Shown piece by piece: positions 29,303-40,705 of a DNA stretch of 64,000 bases. The notes below the pieces were generated by a model, which saw only the letters and a list, made by a program, of their open reading frames with translations, had not been told where the DNA came from and did not search any database. Positions within the stretch are counted from its first letter, which is position 1, and every line of letters starts with the position of its first letter. Made by a program: the position numbers and the translations under genes. The stretch is taken from the NCBI GenBank assembly GCA_949825065.1, contig OX463864.1, positions 17,745,327 to 17,809,326 on the forward strand, given 5' to 3'. This DNA comes from Odontocerum albicorne (taxonomy: Eukaryota; Arthropoda; Insecta; Trichoptera; Odontoceridae).

Positions 29303-30838
29303 ATGAATAGCGGAGGAACATTTATTGTTGAATTAGTGACAGAAAATCGTAAGAGTAACCAAGAAAATCGTAAAAGTGATGAAGAAAATCGTATGAGTGA
29401 TGGTTTTCAAGAAAGTGCAAATTTATTCATGGAATTGCCAATTTTAGTCATTGATAGCAGGGCTGTGGAGTCAGATGAAAATTTACCGACTCCGACTCCG
29501 GCTCCGGCTTTATTTTATACTCCGACTCCAACTCTTGACTCTGACTTCAATTTTTATTTTATTTTATAATTTACTGCGTCTAATGTATTTATATTGACTT
29601 TTTAATAATGGATACAGGTATAAATAAAAAATTTATTATATTCGTACACAAATGAAACAATTTAATAAAAAAATATATAAACAATACGCATTAAGCAATA
29701 TCTTCACACTAAAATAATATTTAAAATATATATTAATATTTAAAAAAAGAATTAAATAAAACTTTTAAAATAATTAGAAAAACAACACAGGTAGGTATTA
29801 AAAAAATAAGAAAACACTTTAAAATTATAAGATTACTTCATTTGTTTTCATACGTTAACTAAATATTATTTATATTGTTAATTTTTTTTTTTTATTTTCT
29901 TAGAAAATTCTAGGAATCTAAGTGCAGGAATTTACTATTTGTACGGCTGCAATAAACTGAACGTAACCCCCTTTTGGGGTTTATTGCGATTATAAAAGTC
30001 TGCATAGTATCAGGCATGAAACGACGAGAGGTTAACTGGTTAACACATACCGTAACGTTATTCATTAAAGAAAATGTTAAAATAATTAAACGGAGTCGGA
30101 GTCGGTCAATTTTTTCCGACTCCGACTCCGCCTATAATGTTCCGACTCCCCGACTCCGACTCCGACTCCACAGCCCTGGTTGATAGTGATAATGCAGAAA
30201 TCACAGAATATTGTTTAAATACGGATACTATTTAGTTAGAAAATTTATCAAAATGAATTATAGAAACACAACCTGACATGGTTCACAATAATAGTATAAT
30301 TATGGAAAGTGCTGATAATATGGATATTGTACAAAATTCGACTAAACTGATAACACAATCCGAGATGGTATTTAACACCATTGATGACATTATAAGAGAT
30401 GATGAAAGCCAAGGAGTCAAAATTTCATTAGTGCCGTATTCAGATTCAAATAATTCTAATGGATCACTTCAACATACTAAAAAAGTAAGAAAGAAAAGGT
30501 TTGGCGTAGATAGTTCTTCTTGGTTCTATAGTAAGAACAAGTCAAACAAAGAGAAAGAAAAAATATATTTAGGCAGAAAAAGGAAAACAATGCATCAAGA
30601 ATAATAAAATACTGTAGAATGATAAAAAAACTTAAAAAAGGTGTAGATGTAAAGTTTCTGAAAAAGGTGTCTGGAAGTGTTATTCTATATCGGTTAAAGA
30701 CAGAATAAACATTTTTAACCAATTTGGGAACTTGAATTTGAAAGAAAAACGAATGTATGTAGATGTATCAGTTTGGGGGGGATGCACCTTAACCCAAAAA
30801 CACATATTGCAGGTTTCCCAAAAATTTATTGTATAAAT
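29303..30838 (+). pseudogene. Decayed reading frame split by a MITE
   Basis: A frame opens with ATG at 29303, just after an acceptor-like TTTTTATAG. It runs MNSGGTFIVELVTENRKSNQ… to …MELPILVIDS, where the 29458-30178 element interrupts it. Leaving out that insert and one target copy, the same frame continues DNAEITEYCLNTDTI, meets stops TAG (30233) and TGA (30254), and stays open from 30257 to 30604. That stretch includes NTIDDIIRDDESQGVKIS and then RFGVDSSSWFYSKNKSNKE. In a shifted frame a CRCKVSEKGVWKCYSISVKD followed by RINIFNQF block follows (about 30640-30740). The Cys-x-Cys plus DR..IF..F pattern resembles a region found ahead of the core in some arthropod transposon-like proteins. That link is weak. 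The function is unknown, and it is dead as it stands. Confidence 0.6.
29458..30178. mobile_element. hAT-type MITE with 8-bp target duplication
   Basis: A 721-bp element beginning CAGGGCTGTGGAGTCAGATG and ending CTCCGACTCCACAGCCCTG. The ends are inverted and each is followed inward by many GGAGTC/GACTCC units. Flanks ATTGATAG (29450-29457) and GTTGATAG (30179-30186) match at 7 of 8 positions, as expected for hAT insertion. CAGGGCTGTGGAGTCGG ends are widespread among animal hAT MITEs (from memory). The interior is AT-rich and non-coding. Confidence 0.85.
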
Positions 30839-30842
30839 AATT

Positions 30843-31088
30843 AATAAACTTCCTGCTCGGTATCCCACGGCGGAGCTTTTCAGAGAGTATCAGGTCCTGA
30901 ACATAGCCAATTTACATCTCAAATCCATTCTCTGGCACTACCATCGAGAGGAAGGGAAGATGCAGACTCAGCAGACACACATGACACGCATGGCAACTAA
31001 TGAAATGTTCACCATCCCTAGAGTTAAAACCTCTTTTGCCCAAAGGCAATATGCTTATTTGGCTCCCATTACATGCCGACTTCAATAA
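30843..31088 (+). pseudogene. CR1-like LINE ORF2 C-terminus
   Basis: An 81-codon open stretch: NKLPARYPTAELFREYQVLN, IANLHLKSILWHYH, …TRMATNEMFTIPRVKTSF, QRQYAYLAPITCRLQ, stop. It matches the C-terminal KLPPRYPT..LF.E..VL.I..L…R…F.IPR..T…Y..P motif of LINE reverse transcriptases. The 5' part is missing. The 3' untranslated region and an AAATA-repeat tail follow to about 31680. Confidence 0.75.
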
Positions 31089-31682
31089 AGGTAAAGGTAG
31101 GAAAACCATTTAGACAGTCGATCGGAGCGTGGTTGTTATTGCGACAGGATTTTGAGTACTTGGGCTTTCAGGATGAATGACGAGTGGAAAAGATTTGTGT
31201 GAGCTCGTGAGTGTGGGTTTTAATTTTGGTTGTTTGTTTTAATTTTGGTTGTTTTTGTATTTGTGTTTCTGTGTATTTTTTGTTTTAATTTAAATTTTTA
31301 TTCTTATGATTGTGTGCGGTATATTGTGGGATGAATATTTTTGGTCTTTCTGGAGTGATGATGTGTGAGGAGTTGAATTTCGCAAGATGTTTCCAGTTGT
31401 AGTTGAGTGTCACGGTTTGTCAGGTTGATGAGAGCTTGCAACGGGGTTTTGTTTTTGTGTAATCAAAAATCGGAAAGAAGTATCGATTTATTTTTTCATG
31501 TTAAATATTCTCAGTGAGATACAGGTAAAAGCCTAGTTTACTGGGGATACGACAAATGAAAGGCAACAAACCCAGATTCATTAAAATTGTATGTTCAAAT
31601 CAAACAAATACCTGTTGTTTTTTCGCAAATTGTGTATATTTCTTGTCAAGTGTAATAATAAATAAATAAATAAAAATAATGA
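31089..31682 (+). mobile_element. LINE 3' untranslated region and AAATA tail
   Basis: This continues from the C-terminal frame and ends in TAATAATAAATAAATAAATA at about 31652-31677, a microsatellite tail typical of CR1-group LINEs. The last 135 bp (from about 31545, AATGAAAGGCAACAAACCC) recur in reverse orientation at 34012-34142. Confidence 0.65.
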
Positions 31683-31931
31683 TATTTAACTTTTTTTTAC
31701 TCGGAGTGTGTCTCTTGGTCGTCTTGATATTTAAGTGCAAAAAAAAATAATAAGACTTAATTTTGAATAGTTATGCAGTTTTATTGCCTCCCTGTAAAGT
31801 TTGTATTTATGGAGTTAGCAAATTTACAAATTAGGGTAGCGATATGGTACCCTATTTTATTCTAACGTAAATTAATTTGGTAGACATGCGTGTTTTGACA
31901 TTTACAGTTTCTTCCGAAAATATAAAACTAC
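31683..31931. other. AT-rich intergenic sequence
   Basis: Nothing recognised. Confidence 0.5.
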
Positions 31932-32022
31932 AACATCCGTAGCCTAGTTGGTAAGACGCCCGTCTTTCGACTCGGAGGCTACAGGTTCGATTCCCGTTGG
32001 ATCCCAGATTTAAAAAAAAAAC
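31932..32022 (+). mobile_element. tRNA-like SINE head (or tRNA pseudogene)
   Basis: Perfect polymerase III boxes: A box TAGCCTAGTTGG (31940-31951) and B box GGTTCGATTCC (31984-31994). Acceptor arms would pair at only about five of seven positions, and the anticodon arm does not close well, so a functional tRNA is unlikely. GGATCCCAGATTTAAAAAAA at the 3' side matches the junction after the head in the SINEs at 21672 and 28204. The shared body is not recognisable here. Confidence 0.65.
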
Positions 32023-32054
32023 TATAGACCATTTTAACATATTTCGCAGGTTGT

Positions 32055-32445
32055 GCTGCTGTAAAAAACGAAATTGTTATAAAGATAAACTTATTTTGGG
32101 CCCAAAATTTTACGCGTAATATGATCGATTCTATATAATTCACCTGAGAATTGTTTTGCATTCACCTAGCGGGAAAAGTTCTAAGCTTTAAAAGAAACAA
32201 ATTTTACTAGAAAATCCTTTTTTTTAAAACTAAATATCGTTTTAATATCTTTCATAGGTAGTATACAACGAAATTGTAATAAAAAAAACTTATTTAAGAC
32301 TCAAAAATTTACTCGTAATATGATTGAGTCTACTATACACTTGTAATTTACCTGAGAATCGTTTTTGAACTTCCTAGCGGAAAAAAATTAAGTTTTAAAG
32401 AAAAAATATTTTCCGAGAAAATCATTCGACACACATTCTATAGAT
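32055..32445. repeat. Degenerate tandem duplication, about 205-bp unit
   Basis: CGAAATTGTTATAAAGATAA…CGCGTAATATGATCGATTCT…CACCTGAGAATTGTTTT…CCTAGCGGGAAAA at 32068-32200 recurs as CGAAATTGTAATAAAAAAAA…CTCGTAATATGATTGAGTCT…TACCTGAGAATCGTTTT…CCTAGCGGAAAAA at 32270-32390. The copies are diverged, so the duplication is old. Confidence 0.7.
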
Positions 32446-32759
32446 GCCACTACAATTCAACGTCTTATAACAACCATGTGGATTGTTTTTCAGTTTTGCA
32501 CTATATATACAATTTCCAAATCAACTACTAAAGGGAAGGTCCGATGTCATGAGGGTGGCCCGCTGGCACCGAGCGGGCTTTTAATCGGTGCGACTTGATT
32601 TGACGTCATGCGTAATACCAAGAAACGTTACTTTACATTAAGTGATATATCCCGATAATTATGATTTTCGGCCTCGGCCAACAATTACCTCACCTTGTGG
32701 CGACATAACCTTTCTTTTACAATAGGTTTTGTTAAAACATATCTATTTATGAGAATATT
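32446..32759. other. Intergenic sequence with a short GC hairpin
   Basis: No gene recognised. GCCCGCT (32558-32564) pairs with AGCGGGC (32572-32578) over a 7-nt loop. A second pairing, CACCGA with TCGGTG, overlaps it. Confidence 0.45.
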
Positions 32760-33250
32760 TTTCCTATGATCATCACCATCATTGTCAACCTGGGTCGATC
32801 CACTGCTGGATTAAGGTGTCCCCAAGTTGTCTCCAAATAATTGTTTTTTCTTTGCTCGTTGATGCCATGTGATGCCATGCTTCCTGTTTTCGTCTACCCA
32901 GCGTACCTTCGGTCTTCTTCTGGGTCTCTGTATGCCTCTTGGGTACCGTTGGATTATTTCGGATGTCCATCGGGAGTCTGACATTCTGGCTACGTGTCCT
33001 GCCCGTTGCCACTTAATTTTCTTGTACACTTTTATTACGTCTTCTATCTTTGTTTTGTAGCGAATCCATGTGTTTCGTTTACGGTCTCTTTTAGTTTATC
33101 CCAACACTCCTTTGGGCGGTCTGGAGCTTTTGTGTGTTCTTTGCTGTGAGCATTCATGTTTCATTACTATACGTAAGTACTGGGAGAATACACTGGTTGT
33201 AGACCTTTCGCTTCAAAGATATTGTGAGATAACTTTTGAATATGTTATTC
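32760..33250 (-). pseudogene. LINE reverse transcriptase C-terminal fragment
   Basis: Minus-strand frames read RYKTKIEDVIKVYKKIKWQR followed by AGHVARMSDSRWTSEI, RPRRRPKVRWVDENRKHGIT and then, after a frameshift, IIWRQLGDTLIQQWIDPG. They match the R1/Jockey-type ending also present at 21440-21660. Copies differ by point changes and one shift. Confidence 0.75.
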
Positions 33251-34011
33251 AGACGTCCAAATGACTGACTGTTTTGTCCTTCATAACATTATGTATGATA
33301 CCCTTCAATATATACGGATTGGTGTTTAGAACATATTGAAGAATGTGATCTGGAAACAATATTGTCTTCGACCCCAGAAAGCGAACCTTTGGATTAAGAA
33401 CCTGTGGAGTAGACACGGAATTCGCGATTCCTCATTAAACGTGTTGGCATCACTACTGCTCGGTGCGTGTAACTAGACGAACTCTGTTTACCAATTTTGC
33501 ATTATTATTTTTAGAAACCATCAAGAATTTAACCCAAAACCCCCGAGTGGAAGTCAAGAATGTTACCATGATGTCTACATCTCTCATAAATGATAAATAA
33601 CTAATGTAAATATGGTCGACAATGTGTGTTTATTTGGTAAAAAAACAGCAATTTTCACTCAAAAACTACCAAATAATATCACAAATTAAACATTTATCGC
33701 AAAATGATACATTTCCGTTCAAACATACGATGAAAAGCTTTAATCTCGTAACATTTTCTCTATTTTTGGTAAAAAATGTGTTATTTTTGAGACAAACACT
33801 GTAAACTTGTATCGAAAAACCACAAAAAACGTTGAAAAATGGCTCATTTTTGGCAAAGTGGTGAATCATTCTTAAGAATTGACCTTTCCGGTGCATGTTT
33901 GTACATCTACCTTAGATTTTTTTAAGATATTGGTCGATACTGAATGTTTCTTTAGTAAAGAATCAAATTTTGGTCCAATACTTATATAAATATCAAAAAC
34001 AACCAAATATA
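33251..34011. other. AT-rich intergenic sequence
   Basis: Nothing recognised. Confidence 0.5.
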
Positions 34012-34142
34012 TATTATTTATTTTATTTTATTTATTTATTATTACACATGACAAGAAATATACACAATTTGCGAAAAAACAACAGGTAATTTGATTTGGA
34101 CATACAATTTTAATGGATCTGGGTTTGTTGTCTTTCATTTAT
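34012..34142 (-). mobile_element. LINE 3' end, inverted relative to 31545-31682
   Basis: The complement reads AATGAAAGACAACAAACCCA…TTAAAATTGTATGTCCAAAT…TTTTTCGCAAATTGTGTATA and ends in AATAATAAATAAATAAAATA. It matches the LINE tail at about 31545-31680 almost base for base, in the opposite direction. Confidence 0.8.
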
Positions 34143-34280
34143 AGTTAAGGCATTGACATTGTGGAGGTTTAAATACATTGTAATTCGTTTTATTAAACAC
34201 TTTTTATTCCACTTGTAACGGTATAACCCTACCGGTTTCAAGGCTTTCACCTCATCATCAGCGGAGCACAAACAAGACTG
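34142..34280 (-). repeat. Single-arm copy of the foldback repeat family
   Basis: TTAAGGCATTGACATTGTGG…GTAATTCGTTTTATTAAACA…GGTATAACCCTACCGGTTTC…TCATCATCAGCGGAGCACAA matches 12289-12530 (complement) and 4437-4545. It is directly contiguous with the LINE 3' end on its left, so the two may be parts of one element. Confidence 0.7.
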
Positions 34281-34429
34281 AATTCTGTTCGAACTGGTAC
34301 CGATATACACGCTTCTAACGGTTGGATACATTCGGGTTGGAACCTGTGGGCTGAAGGATGCATGGGATGACCTCGGCGAGCAGCGGAGAGATTCTAAGTA
34401 TATATGTGTTTGCCAGATGTTCGCCTCGT
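34281..34429. other. Unique sequence at the satellite edge
   Basis: About 150 bp of GC-richer sequence with no recognised identity separates the retroelement debris from the first satellite monomer. Confidence 0.5.
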
Positions 34430-37129
34430 TGTACTGAAAAAATGGGGTTTTCATTATTTAAAATTCATTTTAACTGGAAAATATTGATGCAAAACATTGA
34501 AAATTCGAAAAATTTCGGCTTGGACGAAAAGCATGGAAACACGTTGAACAAACATTAATTCTGTCGTGATTTTGTACATATATTCGTAAACTGGGACGTC
34601 AATGTCAGTTTATTGAGTGAAAAGTGTGAAGTTATTGCCTATTTCTATGAAATGCTGTTACATATTTAGCAGATTTGGACGTTTTATATCATAAATACCG
34701 CAAAGCGTTTCTAACACACATTTGTGTTGACACATCATGAATTCTAGCATTTCTTTAAAAAAAATGGAGTTTTCGATATTCATTATTCATTTTATTGGAA
34801 AATATTGATGCAAAAGTTTGAAAATTGCCAAAATTTCGGCTTGGAACGAAAAGCATGGAAACACGTTGAACAAACATTAATTCTGTCGTGATTTTGTACA
34901 TATATTCGTAAACTGGGACGTTAATGTCAGTTTTTCGAGTGAAAAGTGTGAAGTTATAGCCTATTTCTATGTAATGCTGTAACATGTCTAGCAGATTTGG
35001 ACGTTTTATATCATAAATACCGCAAAGCGTTTCTAATACACATTTGTGTTGACACATAATTAATTCTAGCATTTTTTAAAAAAAAACGGGGTTTTCGATG
35101 TTCAAAATTAATTTTAATTGGAAAATATTGATGCAAAAGATAGAAAATTCGCAAAATTTCGGCATGGGACGAAAAGCATGGAAACACGTTGAACAAACAT
35201 TAATTCTGTCGTGATTTTGTACATATATTCGTAAACTGGTAAGTCAATATTAGTTTATTGAGTGAAAAGTGGGAAGTTATAGCCTATTTCTATGAAATGC
35301 TGTAACATGTTTAGCATATTTGGACGTTTTATATCATTAATACCGCAAAGCGTTTCTAACACACATTTGTGTTGACACATATATAATTCTAGCATTTCTT
35401 TTTTAAAAAAATGGGGTTTTCGATATTCAAAATTAATTTTAATTGGAAAATATTGATGCAAAAGATAGAAAATACGCAAAATTTCGGCTTGGGACGAAAA
35501 AAATGGAAACACGTTGAAGAAACATTAATTCTGTCGTGATTTTGTACATATATTCGTAAACTGGGACGTCAATGTCAGTTTTTCGAGTGAAAAGTGTGAA
35601 GTTATAGCCTATTTCTATGAAATGCTGTAACATGTTTAGCATATTTGGACGTTTTATATCATAAATACCGCAAAGCGTTTGTAACACACATAAGTGTTGA
35701 CAAATCATCAATTCTAGCATTCCTTTAAAAAAAATGGGGTTTTCTATATTCAAAATTCATTTTAATTGGAAAATATTGATGCAAAAGATAGAAAATACGC
35801 AAAATTTCGGCTTGGGACGAAAAAAATGGAAACACGTTGAACAAACATTAATTCTGTCGTGATTTTGTACATATATATGTAATGGGTCTGGACGTCAATG
35901 TCAATTTTTCGAGTAAAAAGTGGGAAGTTATAGCCTATTTCTATGAAATGCTGTAACATGTTTAGCAGGTTTGGACGTTTTATATCATAAATACCGCAAA
36001 GCGTTTCTAACACACATTTGTGTTGACAAATCATCAATTCTAGCATTTCTTTAAAAAAAATGGGGTTTTCTATATTCAAAATTCATTTTAATTGGAAAAT
36101 ATTGATGCAAAAGATAGAAAATTCGCAAAATTTCGGCATCGGACGAAAAGCATGGAAACACGTTGAACAAACATTAATTCTGTCGTGATTTTGTACATAT
36201 ATATATGTAATGGGACTGGGACGTCAATGTCAATTTTTCGAGTAAAAAGTGGGAAGTTATAGCCTATTTCTATGAAATGCTGTAACATGTTTAGCAGGTT
36301 TGGACGTTTTATATCATAAATACCGCAAAGCGTTTCTTACACACATTTGTGTTGACACATATATAATTCTAGCATTTCTTTTAAAAAAAATGGGGTTTTC
36401 GATATTCAAAACTAATTTTAATTGGAAAATATTGATGCAAAAGATAGAAAATACGCAAAACTTCGGCTTGGGACGAAAAAAATGGAAACACGTTGAACAA
36501 ACATTAATTCTGTCGTGATTTTGTACATATAATATATATGTAATGGGTCTGGACGTCAATGTCAATTTTTCGAGTAAAAAGTGGGAAGTTATAGCCTATT
36601 TCTATGAAATGCTGTAACATGTTTAGCAGGTTTGGACGTTTTATATCATAAATACCGCAAAGCGTTTCTAACCCACATTTGTGTTGACACATATATAATT
36701 CTAGCATTTCTTTTTAAAAAAATGGGGTTTTCGATATTCAAAACTCATTTTAATTGGAAAATATTGATGCAAAAGATAGAAAATACGCAAAACTTCGGCT
36801 TGGGACGAAAAAAATGGAAACACGTTGAACAAACATTAATTCTGTCGTGATTTTGTACATATATATGTAATGGGTCTGGACGTCAATGTCAATTTTTCGA
36901 GTAAAAAGTGGGAAGTTATAGCCTATTTCTATGAAATGCTGTAACATGTTTAGCAGATTTGGACGTTTTATATCATAAATACCGCAAAGTTTTTGTAACA
37001 CACATTTGTGTTGACACATAATTAATTCTAGCATTTTAAAAAAAAAATGAGGTTTCCGATACCAAAATTCATTTTAATTAGAAAATATTGATGCAAAAGA
37101 TAGAAAATTCGCAAAATTTCGGCTTGGGA
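34430..37129. repeat. Edge monomers of the satellite, not in a clear higher-order unit
   Basis: About eight monomers of both classes. They differ from each other more than the copies inside the following higher-order units do. The first begins abruptly at about 34430 with a variant start (GTACTGAAAAAATGGGGTTT). Divergent edge copies are typical at the margin of a satellite. Confidence 0.7.
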
Positions 37130-40100
37130 CGAAAAGCATGGAAACACGTTGAACAAACATTAATTCTGTCGTGATTTTGTACATATATTCGTAAACTGGG
37201 ACGTCAATGTCAGTTTTTCGAGTGAAAAGTGTGAAGTTATAGCCTATTTCTTTGAAATGCTGTAACATGTTTAGCAGGTTTGGACGTTTTATATCATAAA
37301 TACCGCAAAGCGTTTCTAACACACATTTGTGTTGACAAATCATCAATTCTAGCATTTCTTTAAAAAAAATGGGGTTTTCGATATACAAAATTCATTTTAA
37401 TTGGAAAATATTGATACAAAAGATAGAAAATTCGCAAAATTTCGGCATCGGACGAAAAGCATGGAAACACGTTGAACAAACATTAATTCTGTCGTGATTT
37501 TGTACATATATATGTAATGGGACTGGGACGTCAATGTCAATTTTTCGAGTAAAAAGTGGGAAGTTATAGCCTATTTCTATGAAATGCTGTAACATGTTTA
37601 GCAGATTTGGACGTTTTATATTATAAATACCGCAAAGCGTTTGTAACACACATTTGTGTTGACACATAATTAATTCTAGCATTTAAAAAAAAAAAATGAG
37701 GTTTCCGATACCAAAATTCATTTTAATTAGAAAATATTGATGCAAAAGATAGAAAATTCGCAAAATTTCGGCATGGGACGAAAAGCATGGAAACACGTTG
37801 AACAAACATTAATTCTGTTGTCATTTTGTACATGTATTCGTAAACTTGTACGTCAATGGCAGTTTTTCGAGTGAAAAGTGTGAAATTATAGCCTATTTCT
37901 GTGAAATGCTGTAACATGTCTAGCAGATTTGGACGTTTTATATCATAAATACCGCAAAGCGTTTCTAACACACACTTGTGTTGACACATAATTAATTCTA
38001 CCATTTCTTTAAAAAAATGGGGTTTTCGATATACAAAATTCATTTTAATTGGAAAATATTGATACAAAAGATAGAAAATTCGCAAAATTTCGGCATCGGA
38101 CGAAAAGCATGGAAACACGTTGAACAAACATTATTTTTGTCGTGATTTTGTACATATATATGTAATGGGACTGGGACGTCAATGTCAATTTTTCGAGTAA
38201 AAAGTGGGAAGTTATAGCCTATTTCTATGAAATGCTGTAACATGTTTAGCATATTTGGACGTTTTATATCATAAATACCGCAAAGCGTTTGTAACACACA
38301 TTTGTGTTGACACATAATTAATTCTAGCATTTAAAAAAAAAAAATGAGGTTTCCGATACCAAAATTCATTTTAATTAGAAAATATTGATGCAAAAGATAG
38401 AAAATTCGCAAAATTTCGGCATGGGACGAAAAGCATGGAAATACGTTGAACAAACATTAATTCTGTCGTGATTTTGTACATATATTCGTAAACTGGGACG
38501 TCAATGTCAGTTTTTCGAGTGAAAAGTGGGAAGTTATAGCCTATTTCTATGAAATGCTGTAACATGTTTAGCAGATTTGGACGTTTTATATCATAAATAC
38601 CGCAAAGCGGTTCTAACACACATTTGTGTTGACACAGCATTAATTCTAGCATTTCTTTAAAATAAATGGGTTTTTCGATATATAAAATTAATTTTAATTG
38701 GAAAATGTTGATGCAAAAGATAGAAAATTTGCAAAATTTCGGCTTGGGACAAAAAGCATGGAAACACGTTGAACAAACATTAATTTTGTCGTGATTTTGT
38801 ACATATATTCGTAAACTGGGACGTCAATGTCAATTTTTCGAGTAAAAAGTGGGAAGTTATAGCCTATTTCTATGAAATGCTGTAACATGTTTAGCAGATT
38901 TGGACGTTTTATATCATAAATACCGCAAAACGTTTGTAACACACATTTGTGTTGACACATAATTAATTCTAGCATTTCTTAAAAAAAAAAATGGGGGTTC
39001 GCAATTCAAAATTCATTTTAATTGGAAAATATTGATGCAAAAGATAGAAAATACGCAAAATTTCGGCTTGGGACGAAAAGCATGGAAACACGTTGAACAA
39101 ACATTAATTCTGTCGTGATTTTGTACATATATATGTAATGGGTCTGGACGTCAATGTCAATTTTTCGAGTAAAAAGTGGGAAGTTATAGCCTATTTCTAT
39201 GAAATGCTGTAACATGTTTAGTAGATTTGGACTTTTTATATCATAAATACCGCAAAGCGTTTCTAACACCCATTTGTGTTGACATATCATCAATTCTAGC
39301 ATTTCTTTAAAAAAAATGGGGTTTTCTGTATTCAACATTCATTTTAATTGGAAAATATTGATGCAAAGAAAATATTGATGCAAATAGAAAATTCGCAAAA
39401 TTTCGGCTTGGGACGAAAAGCATGGAAACACGTTGAACAAACATTAATTCTGTCGTGATTTTGTACATATATTCGTAAACTGGGACGTCAATGTCAGTTT
39501 TTCGAGTGAAAAGTGTGAAGTTATAGCCTTTTTATATGAAATGCTGTAACATGTTTAGCAGGTTTGGACGTTTTATATCATTAATACCGCAAAGCGTTTC
39601 TAACACACATTTGTGATGACAAATAATCAATTCTAGCATTTCTTTAAAAAAAATGGGGTTTTCGATATACAAAATTCATTTTAATTGGAAAATATTGATA
39701 CAAAAGATAGAAAATTCGCAAAATTTCGGCATGGGACGAAAAGCATGGAAACACGTTGAACAAACATTAATTCTGTCGTGATTTTGTACATATATTCGTA
39801 AACTGGGACGTCAATGTCAGTTTTTCGAGTGAAAAGTGTGAAGTTATAGCCTATTTCTATGTAATGCTGTAACATGTCTAGCAGATTTGGACGTTTTATA
39901 TCATGAATACCGCAAAGCGTTTCTAACACACATTTGTGTTGACACATCATTAATTTTAGCATTTCTTGAAAAAAATGGGGTTTTCGCTATTCAAAACTCA
40001 TTTTAATTGGAAAATATTGGTGCAAAAAAATGTAATTTCGCAAAATTTTACCTTGGGCCGAAAAGCATGGAAACACGTTGAACAAACATTAATTCTGTTG

Positions 40101-40705
40101 TCATTTTGTACATGTATTCGTAAACTTGTATGTCAATGGCAGTTTTTCGAGTGAAAAGTGTGAAATTATAGCCTATTTCTGTGAAATGCTGTAACATGTC
40201 TAGCAGATTTGGACGTTTTATATCATAAATACCGCAAAGCGTTTCTAACACACATTTGTGTTGAAACATAATTAATTCTAGCATTTCTTTAAAAAAAATG
40301 GGGTTTTCGATATTCAAAATTCATTTTAATTGGAAAATATTGATGCAAAATATAGAAAATTCGCCAAATTTCGGCATGGGACGAAGAGCATGGAAACACG
40401 TTGAACAAACATTAATTCTGTCGTGATTTTGTACATATATTCGTAAACTGGTAAGTCAATGTCAGTTTCTTGAGTGAAAAGTGGGAAGTTATAGCCTATT
40501 TCTATGAAATGCTGTAACATGTTTAGCATATTTGGACGTTTTATATCATAAATACCGCAATGCGTTTGTAACACACATTTGTGTTGACAAATCACCAATT
40601 CTAGCATTTCTTTAAAAAAAATGGTGTTTTCGATATTCAAAATTCATTTTAATTGGAAAATATTGATACAAAAGATAGAAAATTCGCAAAATTTCGGCAT
40701 GGGAC
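37130..40705. repeat. 11-monomer higher-order repeat, copy 1 (about 3,576 bp)
   Basis: The ordered series of monomer variants here recurs at +3,575 to +3,576 bp and again at about +7,151 bp. A diagnostic mark is the small duplication GAAAATATTGATGCAAAGAA followed by AATATTGATGCAAATAG at about 39350. Another is the class with GCAAAAAAATGTAATTTCGC at about 40021. Boundaries are approximate to within tens of bases. Confidence 0.9.

Noticed and set aside
29485..29530. Thr-Pro-rich peptide (SDENLPTPTPAPAL…) at the end of a frame
   Set aside because: It is translation of the GACTCC-rich end of the hAT MITE, not a protein domain.
31932..32010. Functional tRNA gene
   Set aside because: A and B boxes are perfect, but the acceptor and anticodon stems do not pair properly, and the sequence continues into an A-run shared with the SINEs.
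32558..32578. Rho-independent-type terminator (GC hairpin followed by TTTT)
   Set aside because: It is a chance GC hairpin in a eukaryotic intergenic region with no gene upstream.
33600..33900. Overlapping frames of 60-76 codons on both strands
   Set aside because: The frames are AT-rich with no recognisable motifs or splice context, and are compatible with chance.
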